DNA of 6,050 nucleotides from an uncultured Clostridia bacterium. GTDB lineage: Bacteria; Bacillota; Clostridia; Peptostreptococcales; Anaerovoracaceae. Of this stretch, positions 1-4,274 are shown piece after piece. Made by a program: the position numbers and the translations under genes. Numbering within the stretch: the first letter of the stretch is position 1; each line of letters begins with the position of its first letter. Location: assembly GCA_934277655.1 (NCBI GenBank), contig CAKQVC010000137.1, forward strand, positions 1 through 6,050, written 5' to 3'. The notes under the pieces were generated by a model. The model was not told the DNA's origin. It was given only the letters and a program-made list of their open reading frames with translations, and did not search any database.

Positions 1-56
1 AGTGTTATTGTAAGAGGTATCACTGACATAATACCCATTTGTGTAGTTTCTGGCAT
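1..56 (-). CDS. 5' end of an unidentified gene downstream of ridA (possible transporter)
   Basis: An ATG at 56-54 is preceded by a good AAGGAG ribosome binding site (about 62-68) and opens a frame that runs off the left edge after 18 full codons (MPETTQMGIMSVIPLTIT). It lies only 29 bases after the ridA stop on the same strand, so the two are probably cotranscribed. The visible residues turn hydrophobic after about residue 8, which would fit the first membrane segment of a permease or antiporter. A NhaC-like or amino-acid transporter is possible, but 18 residues cannot identify a family and this is only a guess. That a gene starts here is fairly sure; its function is unknown. Confidence 0.6.
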   Translation of the reverse strand, partial: MPETTQMGIMSVIPLTIT

Positions 57-85
57 GTTTTTCTCCTTTCTAACTTCGTAAAAGC

Positions 86-457
86 CTATTTTGCTATGAC
101 TTCAACTTCAACTTTTGCTCCTTTGGGCAACGCTGAAACAGCAAAGCATGACCTTGCAGGATAGGGTTCCTCAAAAAATTCTTGATATACTGCATTTACT
201 GCTGCAAAATCTGCAATATTTTCAAGATAAATTGTAGTTTTAATTACATCGTTAAGCGTTTTATCCGCAGACTCAAGTATATTTTTTACATTCTTCAAAG
301 ATTGTTCTGCTTGCTTTTCGACTTCTTTTGGCATTGTTCCATTTTCGGGGTCTATTGGTAATTGACCCGAGAGAAAAACGAATCCGCTGGATTCAATTCC
401 TTGCGAATATGCCCCTACTGCAGCTGGTGCTCGCAAACACTTAATTTCTTTTTTCAT
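86..457 (-). CDS. ridA: RidA family reactive intermediate/imine deaminase
   Basis: This 123-residue protein has the usual length for the YjgF/YER057c/UK114 (RidA) family. These small cytosolic trimers hydrolyse 2-aminoacrylate and other enamines/imines released by PLP enzymes such as serine/threonine dehydratases, giving a 2-oxoacid and ammonia. Visible family marks are APAAVGAYSQG (residues 10-20, with Tyr17), the SGQLP turn (30-34), and the C-terminal signature PARSCFAVSALPKGAKVEVEV (100-120). Arg102, which binds the substrate carboxylate, and Glu117, at the position of the water-activating Glu, are both present, so deaminase activity is expected. The start is fixed by an AAGGAGGT ribosome binding site at 464-471, six bases before the ATG. 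It is the first gene of a minus-strand unit, divergent from the regulator at 615-1283, and another gene follows after 29 bases. The partner PLP enzyme is not in the window. The family call is very secure; the specific substrate is inference. Confidence 0.95.
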   Translation of the reverse strand: MKKEIKCLRAPAAVGAYSQGIESSGFVFLSGQLPIDPENGTMPKEVEKQAEQSLKNVKNILESADKTLNDVIKTTIYLENIADFAAVNAVYQEFFEEPYPARSCFAVSALPKGAKVEVEVIAK

Positions 458-467
458 TTCATTACCT

Positions 468-489
468 CCTTAATAATTTTTTATTAAGG
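468..489. promoter_or_regulatory. perfect palindrome over the ridA start point, candidate operator
   Basis: CCTTAATAA (468-476), a TTTT spacer (477-480) and TTATTAAGG (481-489) form a perfect 9-base inverted repeat. It spans the predicted ridA transcription start, and its left edge overlaps the ribosome binding site (464-471). A transcript starting near 485 would lack part of the distal arm, so a DNA operator is more likely than an RNA hairpin. The inner core AATAATTTTTTAT (472-484) recurs exactly at 519-531, touching the ridA -35 box. The divergent YheO/DauR-like regulator is the natural candidate to bind here. That link is inferred from position only. Confidence 0.6.
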
Positions 490-491
490 TA

Positions 492-520
492 ATTATATAT
501 CTTTCATTTTGATTAGTCAA
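492..520 (-). promoter_or_regulatory. sigma-A-type promoter of ridA
   Basis: On the minus strand TTGACT (520-515) is followed after exactly 17 bases by a perfect TATAAT (497-492). This is one of the best promoter matches in the window. The predicted transcription start is near 485, inside the palindrome at 468-489, and the leader to the ATG would be about 28 bases. Confidence 0.85.
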
Positions 521-554
521 TAATTTTTTATAATTAAAATATTTTTTTATTATA

Positions 555-583
555 TTGATTTTTCTATTTCTTTGTAATAAAAT
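555..583 (+). promoter_or_regulatory. promoter of the PAS-HTH regulator gene
   Basis: TTGATT (555-560) and TAAAAT (578-583) are separated by 17 bases and lie about 30 bases before the regulator start codon. The transcription start would be near 590. The -35 boxes of this promoter and of the divergent ridA promoter are separated by 34 very AT-rich bases (521-554), which leaves room for shared control. Confidence 0.65.
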
Positions 584-614
584 ATTATCAAGAACTAGAT
601 AGGGAAGGTATAAG

Positions 615-1283
615 ATGAAATACAATAAAAAGTTAGAAAAATATATTCCTTTAGTTGATTTTATTAGCGCAGCGTGCGGAGATAATTTTGAGGTGATTCT
701 TCATGATACGCAAAATCCTACATCATCTGTCATTTCAGTAAAAAATGGACATTTAAGCGGCAGAAAAATCGGGGATTCAATGACAGACCTGGCCCTAGCA
801 ATAATGCATGAAAACGAGCATACTACTAAAGATTTCATTGCAAACTATGAAGGGCGATTAAAAAATGGCAAGGTCTTTGTATCTTCCACTTATTTGATTA
901 AAGAGGACGATAATTTAATAGGCATGCTGTGCATAAATCATGACGCTTCTCCGTTACTTGCATTAAGTCGCCAGGTCAATAATATGCTTGAAGCATTCCA
1001 TATTATATCTAGTGACGACAACTCTCAGTATACAGAAAACTTAGATACCTCAATAAGCAATATTGCGGAGGCAATAATCAGTTCTACAATTACTGAATCA
1101 AAAATTCCCGCCTCTAGAATGACGACTAATGAAAAAATAAATATAATTAAGAAATTGGAGTCTCAAGATATATTTGCAACAAAAGGAACGGTATCTCAGG
1201 TTGCAAAAGCATTAAAAGTTTCTGAGCCTACCGTTTATAGATACTTGAAGCTCATTCGTGAAGATTCGCCGAGCAATCCTTAA
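615..1283 (+). CDS. YheO/DauR-type PAS-HTH transcriptional regulator
   Basis: This 222-residue cytosolic protein has the two-part layout of the YheO/DauR family. The N-terminal YheO-like PAS domain (about residues 8-120) shows the family stretch around residues 27-60: VILHD, then KNGHLSGRKIGD, then TDLAL. A variable linker (about 130-160) leads to a C-terminal helix-turn-helix of the HTH_22 type (about 165-215), whose recognition region reads VAKALKVSEPTVYRYL. Known members include DauR, which controls D-arginine use in Pseudomonas, and E. coli YheO. The PAS part presumably senses a small molecule, not identifiable here. The ATG is set by GGGAAGG at 602-608, six bases upstream. The gene diverges from ridA, so it most likely regulates that unit and perhaps itself through the palindrome at 468-489. 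Family assignment is strong; activator or repressor role and ligand are unknown. Confidence 0.92.
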   Translation: MKYNKKLEKYIPLVDFISAACGDNFEVILHDTQNPTSSVISVKNGHLSGRKIGDSMTDLALAIMHENEHTTKDFIANYEGRLKNGKVFVSSTYLIKEDDNLIGMLCINHDASPLLALSRQVNNMLEAFHIISSDDNSQYTENLDTSISNIAEAIISSTITESKIPASRMTTNEKINIIKKLESQDIFATKGTVSQVAKALKVSEPTVYRYLKLIREDSPSNP

Positions 1284-1434
1284 TATTCGCAAAACATATA
1301 CTGCTCCCTTTACCTTTGGTATTTTTTGGGGGAGAGACTCTAAAAGTCTAAAATTCCTTTTGGGGTTAAATGAATAATTAAATGTAACTTTTTGATGGTG
1401 GTATTAAGCATATTCATCACAACCATTACACCAC

Positions 1435-1471
1435 AAAAGACCTTGCAAGTGTTGAATTCGCAAGGTCTTTT
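1435..1471. terminator. bidirectional hairpin terminator between the regulator gene and rpmE
   Basis: AAAAGACCTTGC (1435-1446) and GCAAGGTCTTTT (1460-1471) are perfect 12-base inverted arms around a 13-base loop. The outer A/T runs give a T-rich end in both directions, so it can end plus-strand transcripts from the regulator and minus-strand readthrough from rpmE. The regulator stop is 151 bases upstream. That gap also holds a weaker nested inverted repeat (CTCCC 1304-1308 with GGGAG 1330-1334, TACC/GGTA inside) and AGACT/AGTCT (1335-1349), but no gene. Confidence 0.75.
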
Positions 1472-1488
1472 CAGCTTTTAACCAATAT

Positions 1489-1538
1489 AAAAGAGCTGCC
1501 ACGCCGATCAATGAATTTCATCAGCTGTGCGACAGCCC
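1489..1538 (-). terminator. rpmE 3' hairpin terminator
   Basis: Reading the minus strand, GGGCTGTC (1538-1531) pairs with GGCAGCTC (1500-1493) using two G-U wobbles. An inner stem forms around ATGAA/TTCAT (1511-1521), and the outer stem is followed by TTTT (1492-1489). It begins 17 bases after the rpmE stop. The T-run is short, and the 12-base hairpin at 1435-1471 follows as a second stop signal. Confidence 0.6.
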
Positions 1539-1555
1539 CTCTGGTTTTATGATTA

Positions 1556-1756
1556 TTAGTCAATGTTGTACTTGTTTTTGAATTTTTCAACACGGCCGCC
1601 TCTGTTGATGAACTTCTGCTGACCTGTGAAGAACGGATGACAAGCTGAGCATACGTCAAGTCTCATTTCTTCCTTTGTTGACTTAGTAACGAAAGTGTTA
1701 CCACATGCGCAAGTTACTTTACATTCCTTATAATCAGGATGGATTCCTTCTCTCAT
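1556..1756 (-). CDS. rpmE: 50S ribosomal protein L31 (bL31), zinc-binding form
   Basis: This 66-residue protein is bL31 of the large ribosomal subunit, which sits at the central protuberance and bridges to the small subunit. The N-terminus MREGIHPDY and the signature [15 protein letters not shown] (34-48) are typical. Four cysteines, Cys16, Cys18, Cys36 and Cys39, form the expected CxC...CxxC zinc site, so this is the zinc (C+) paralogue and not the zinc-free form made under zinc shortage in some bacteria. The ATG has an AGGAAAGG ribosome binding site at 1768-1775, a rather long 11 bases upstream. The gene is monocistronic, with its own promoter at 1830-1858 and a double terminator downstream. 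Confidence 0.97.
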   Translation of the reverse strand: MREGIHPDYKECKVTCACGNTFVTKSTKEEMRLDVCSACHPFFTGQQKFINRGGRVEKFKNKYNID

Positions 1757-1823
1757 GTTCGTTTCTGCCTTTCCTGCCCAGGTTTATCCCCGGCATAATT
1801 TATTGCCGTAAATCCAATACAGC
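1757..1823 (-). promoter_or_regulatory. rpmE 5' leader with a small hairpin
   Basis: The predicted leader is about 67 bases. In the minus-strand RNA, CGGCA and TGCCG form a 5-base stem around ATAAATTA (about 1791-1808), followed by a G-rich stretch and GGGCAGG before the ribosome binding site. Leader RNAs with autogenous control are described for L31 genes in several bacterial groups, so this could be one, but I cannot match it to a defined L31 leader class by eye. Confidence 0.3.
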
Positions 1824-1829
1824 TTATAT

Positions 1830-1858
1830 AGCATACCACATCTTTTAGCAAAAAACAA
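1830..1858 (-). promoter_or_regulatory. probable rpmE promoter
   Basis: On the minus strand TTGTTT (1858-1853), 17 bases and TATGCT (1835-1830) give a reasonable sigma-A promoter, with a start near 1823. A TTGACT lies a few bases further upstream (1870-1865) but has no correctly spaced -10, so the pair given here is preferred. Confidence 0.55.
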
Positions 1859-1921
1859 GTAGTCAATTAAAAATTATTTCACTCGCTACAAGCTACACAC
1901 TCTGCATGCTTTATCCTCTCC

Positions 1922-1943
1922 GAAAAGCACTTCCCGGCTTTTC
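1922..1943 (-). terminator. possible 3' hairpin of the 4Fe-4S protein gene
   Basis: GAAAAGC (1922-1928) and GCTTTTC (1937-1943) are perfect 7-base inverted arms around an 8-base loop, 120 bases after the stop of the upstream minus-strand gene. The Ts lie inside the stem and not after it. A second AT-rich pairing, GAAAAAC (2017-2023) with GTTTTTTTC (2039-2047), is closer to the stop. One of the two may end the transcript. I see no gene in 1859-2062. Confidence 0.3.
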
Positions 1944-2062
1944 ACTCACTGTCTTTCAAAAGACGCTACGCCTGCTTTCTTCTTTTCATTATATCATCTT
2001 CTATCATTCTGATAAAGAAAAACGTTTGTAAATTTCCTGTTTTTTTCAAAATTGGTATTCGT

Positions 2063-2941
2063 TCAAGCTTTTCGTTTTTTGCCCCCAGGCCGCTTTGATC
2101 GACTGGTTTTCAGGCAGAGCTCAAGTGCCCCTTTCGGGCAGGTGTCCACGCATTTCAAGCAGAGGATGCATTCTGTGCGGTTCGCACGCACGGCGAACCG
2201 CAGATCGGGTTCTACATTCATGGGACAAACCCTTCGACATTTTCCGCAGGATATACATTTCTTCTCATCACAGCCGATACGCATGAAAGAAAAGCGGCTG
2301 GCAGCTTTGAGAAAAACCGTGATCGGGCACAGGTACTTGCAGAATGCTCGATTATCATGAAATGCAAACGCCAGTGCAATGCCAGCTATATAATACACCG
2401 TATTCCCGATCAAAAAACTGTACCACATGATTTTATCTTTGTTTTCGACCTCAAACAAAAACAGCGATGCGACAAACAGAAGCGCAAGGGTAAAGAGTAA
2501 ATAACGAAGCTTGTCTAAGTTTTTTCTGCGTGGCTGCTCCGGAATCTTATACGGAAGCAGATCAAGCACCATCGCTGTCCAACAGGCATAGCCGCACCAG
2601 CCACGGCCAAACAACAGAGGACCGAAGATCTTAGCCACTGCATAGTGGATTGTTGCTGCTTCGAACACCCCGAGAAACAAATAATACCAAAAACCTTCGA
2701 TCTGCATATTTTCTCCGCAGATAATGCCCAGGTATATCAGCATATAGCCGCCGACAAGAAGTTGCACGAGATTTCGTGCGTATGGTTTATGCTGCGTAAA
2801 AAGGGTCAGTCCCAGTGTCAGAGAGATGCCGATATAGCTGAAATTAAACAGATAGAAGATATTACTCTTTGACAGCCACAGACTGACCGCAATGGTTTCA
2901 AATATCGCTAGCATGAGCAGCGGCACAGTATATTTTTTCAT
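2063..2941 (-). CDS. NapH/NosR-like membrane protein with two 4Fe-4S clusters
   Basis: This 292-residue integral membrane iron-sulfur protein probably passes electrons between the membrane quinone/ferredoxin pool and a cytoplasmic partner. About six hydrophobic segments are visible (near residues 5-24, 33-49, 57-76, 85-104, 145-164 and 174-195). Two Fer4_5-type motifs lie at membrane edges: GWCGYACW (Cys116, Cys120) and FCKYLCP (Cys201, Cys205). Two complete ferredoxin motifs follow: CISCGKCRRVCP (Cys229, 232, 235, 239) and CILCLKCVDTCP (Cys258, 261, 264, 268). The tail is Lys/Arg-rich and so likely cytoplasmic. The ATG at 2941 is chosen because GGGAG (2954-2950) sits eight bases before it; the GTG at 2950 would overlap that site. 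The gene has its own promoter and lies 174 bases after the DUF134-NifX gene with no clear terminator between, so readthrough is possible. The substrate and partner are unknown. Confidence 0.88.
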   Translation of the reverse strand: MKKYTVPLLMLAIFETIAVSLWLSKSNIFYLFNFSYIGISLTLGLTLFTQHKPYARNLVQLLVGGYMLIYLGIICGENMQIEGFWYYLFLGVFEAATIHYAVAKIFGPLLFGRGWCGYACWTAMVLDLLPYKIPEQPRRKNLDKLRYLLFTLALLFVASLFLFEVENKDKIMWYSFLIGNTVYYIAGIALAFAFHDNRAFCKYLCPITVFLKAASRFSFMRIGCDEKKCISCGKCRRVCPMNVEPDLRFAVRANRTECILCLKCVDTCPKGALELCLKTSRSKRPGGKKRKA

Positions 2942-3012
2942 ATGATCCACTCCCGTTCCGAAGGTTCCGGCGCAGAAGCTGCAAGTCCTGCGTCCATATA
3001 TCTGATGCCTTT

Positions 3013-3041
3013 ATTCTACAATGAATCTGGTCTATCGTCAA
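3013..3041 (-). promoter_or_regulatory. promoter of the 4Fe-4S membrane protein gene
   Basis: On the minus strand TTGACG (3041-3036), 17 bases and TAGAAT (3018-3013) form a strong sigma-A match. The start is near 3006 and the leader is about 65 bases. The leader holds a CGCAG/CTGCG inverted repeat around the GCAGCTTCTGC region. This promoter means the gene need not depend on readthrough from the DUF134-NifX gene. Confidence 0.7.
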
Positions 3042-3115
3042 TCACATCGAATACTTTCTGTCTGCTACACTTATCACTTTCTGGTTTACCTCATGGGTCT
3101 GATCAGCATCGTCCT

Positions 3116-3949
3116 TTATTTCTGCTGACAACCACCATGACCGCCACAGCTATGTCCCTGTCCGCCATGGTTTTCGCCGTGATGCCCACAGGCATGTGCC
3201 CCTGCACCATGGCTTTCCCCATGATGATTGCACTGCACGTTCGGATTGTAAACAAGTGTGCCGTCTAACAATGCCTGTACCGCTGCATCTGCATTGCCAC
3301 TGACGCCGCCGTAAAGCTTAACACCGGCTTCTGCCAGTGCAGTCTGTGCACCGCCGCCAATACCGCCGCAGATCAGCACATCTACGCCACCTTCGGCCAA
3401 AAGTCCTGCCAAAGCACCATGTCCTGTACCATTTGCACCGATAACCCTGCTTTCTGCTACCTTACCGTCTTCAACATCATAAATCTTAAATTCCTCCGTA
3501 TGCCCAAAATGTTGAAACACATTACCGTTTTCATAAGTCACTGCAATTCTCATCACATTCTCTCCTTTCAGCGGTATTACCGCATTCATTTCCCATTGAT
3601 TTACATTTTTCTCTCTGCTGCAGAATAATTTGCAATCATGACAGAACTGAAATGCATCTCCCTCGCGAAGCCTGTAATGCCCCCCTTCGATACGCAGGTT
3701 CTTACCGTTAACAATACTGTCTGCAAGCTTAAATCGTGCACTTTCATAAATCTCCGTCACGGTCGTTCTTGAGATCTGCATCTGCCGTGCAGTTTCTTCA
3801 TGTGTCCGTTTTTCGAGATCTACCAAACGAATGGTTTCAAACTCGTCTACAGTTAAAACAACTGTCTCTGCCGGTGCAATTCCCTCTGCCCGAAAGCAGC
3901 TATAATCAGGCTCTCTGCATACCAGTCTTTTTCGTTTCGGTCTTGGCAT
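3116..3949 (-). CDS. DUF134-NifX/ORP fusion with His/Cys-rich metal-binding tail
   Basis: This 277-residue protein has three parts. Residues 1-110 are a DUF134 domain: it starts MPRPKRKR, has VLTVDEFETIRLVDLE (31-46) and a sigma-region-4-like helix-turn-helix (about 49-80), then NGKNLRIEGGHY, and ends in a CHDCKLFC cysteine cluster (Cys103, 106, 110). Residues 133-235 are a NifX/NifB-C-terminal type domain (dinitrogenase iron-molybdenum cofactor fold), with HFGH (147-150), GTGHGALAGLL and ICGGIGGG (193-200). Residues 240-277 hold nine His and four Cys. Proteins of this kind occur in anaerobes near Fe-S assembly ATPases and are thought to handle or sense metal clusters; here the neighbour is a 4Fe-4S membrane protein. 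The ATG at 3949 is preferred over the in-frame GTG at 3979: it begins at the usual DUF134 N-terminus and follows AAGGAAAAG, while the GTG has no ribosome binding site. Exact role not known. Confidence 0.9.
   Translation of the reverse strand: MPRPKRKRLVCREPDYSCFRAEGIAPAETVVLTVDEFETIRLVDLEKRTHEETARQMQISRTTVTEIYESARFKLADSIVNGKNLRIEGGHYRLREGDAFQFCHDCKLFCSREKNVNQWEMNAVIPLKGENVMRIAVTYENGNVFQHFGHTEEFKIYDVEDGKVAESRVIGANGTGHGALAGLLAEGGVDVLICGGIGGGAQTALAEAGVKLYGGVSGNADAAVQALLDGTLVYNPNVQCNHHGESHGAGAHACGHHGENHGGQGHSCGGHGGCQQK
3143..3226 (-). repeat. two tandem 14-residue His/Cys repeats in the NifX-fusion tail
   Basis: Residues 242-255 (HHGESHGAGAHACG) and 256-269 (HHGENHGGQGHSCG) are adjacent copies identical at 9 of 14 positions. 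All His, Cys and the HHGE start are kept. A partial GHGGC follows. The conserved spacing of His and Cys suggests a duplicated metal-binding unit. Confidence 0.7.
3553..3583 (-). promoter_or_regulatory. internal ribosome binding site and palindrome in the fusion linker
   Basis: Inside the DUF134-NifX gene, AAAGGAG (3568-3562) sits eight bases before the in-frame ATG of Met133 (3553-3551), exactly at the start of the NifX-like domain (MRIAVTY). Initiation here would give a separate 145-residue NifX-like protein with the His/Cys tail. Just upstream is a perfect 13-base palindrome, GCGGTA T TACCGC (3571-3583), which could fold in the mRNA next to the ribosome binding site. The site is as good as those of the real genes in this window. 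Use in the cell is inferred. Confidence 0.5.
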
Positions 3950-4111
3950 TTTTCTTTTCCTTTCCTTCGGTACCTGCACTAAGGTGAACTACCCATTGTC
4001 TAAAGCCAGTGGGATTGAGGTAGCCATATTTCAAAATGTATAGACCATCTCTTGTAAAAATCTAATGTCGCAAGTTTTTGCTATGCATTTTTTGCTTTTT
4101 GTTTCCGTCAT
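3950..4111 (-). promoter_or_regulatory. long 5' leader of the DUF134-NifX gene
   Basis: From the predicted start near 4111 to the ATG at 3949 the leader is about 160 bases, much longer than the others here. The proximal part of the RNA can pair locally (CTACC with GGTAG, CCCA with TGGG, GGT with ACC, about 3970-4022). It contains a 12-codon frame, ATG at 4026 to TAG at 3988, with no ribosome binding site. I cannot match it to a known riboswitch, and an unstructured leader is also possible. With the hairpin at 4183-4230 it accounts for the 325 bases between genes. Confidence 0.3.
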
Positions 4112-4117
4112 ATGTCG

Positions 4118-4145
4118 ATTATATCACTTCTCTTACATTTTGCAA
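4118..4145 (-). promoter_or_regulatory. promoter of the DUF134-NifX gene
   Basis: On the minus strand TTGCAA (4145-4140), 16 bases and a perfect TATAAT (4123-4118) are seen, and the -10 has the upstream TG (TGATATAAT) of an extended -10. This lies downstream of the ilvE hairpin, so the gene is an independent unit. Confidence 0.7.
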
Positions 4146-4182
4146 GTACTATCAGGTATTTTTTTTACTTTATATATAGCAA

Positions 4183-4230
4183 ACTGCCGCACTAACGAAC
4201 AGTCAATAAACTTTTCGTCAATGCGGCAGT
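4183..4230 (-). terminator. 17-base-pair hairpin after ilvE, probable terminator
   Basis: Arms 4183-4199 and 4214-4230 (outer part ACTGCCGCA/TGCGGCAGT, inner part ACGAA/TTCGT) enclose a 14-base loop. As minus-strand RNA all 17 positions pair, two as G-U wobbles; as plus-strand RNA those two become C-A mismatches. That points to function in the ilvE transcript. No long T-run follows on the minus strand (TTTGCTATAT), so it may also act as a 3' stabilising stem. Confidence 0.6.
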
Positions 4231-4243
4231 ATTCTCATATAAT

Positions 4244-4264
4244 ATTATATATTATATATTATAT
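4244..4264. repeat. three tandem copies of ATTATAT
   Basis: Three perfect 7-base units lie end to end between the ilvE stop and the 3' hairpin, inside a longer pure A/T stretch (4237-4266). The stretch is partly self-complementary and probably has no coding role. It may be an unstable simple repeat or an AT-rich spacer. Confidence 0.7.
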
Positions 4265-4274
4265 TACCTATATT

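Noticed and set aside
1471..1659. 62-codon minus-strand frame overlapping rpmE
   Set aside because: It overlaps the clear rpmE gene in another frame and runs through the rpmE terminator hairpin.
2052..2872. Plus-strand frames at 2052-2360, 2095-2286 and 2645-2872
   Set aside because: They are antisense to the 4Fe-4S membrane protein gene, without ribosome binding sites or recognisable domains.
2942..2950. Upstream GTG start for the 4Fe-4S protein
   Set aside because: The GTG overlaps the GGGAG ribosome binding site that serves the ATG at 2941, so the ATG is preferred.
3950..3979. Upstream GTG start for the DUF134-NifX protein
   Set aside because: There is no ribosome binding site before it, and the extra ten residues precede the usual MPRPK start of DUF134 proteins. 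The added stretch encodes the ribosome binding site of the ATG at 3949.
2942..3987. Plus-strand frames at 2942-3268, 3419-3628 and 3736-3987
   Set aside because: They are antisense to the DUF134-NifX gene and its flanks, and the sequences look like complements of coding DNA.
3988..4026. Twelve-codon frame in the DUF134 leader, in frame with the main gene across a stop
   Set aside because: It has no ribosome binding site and no family support. The shared frame can occur by chance.
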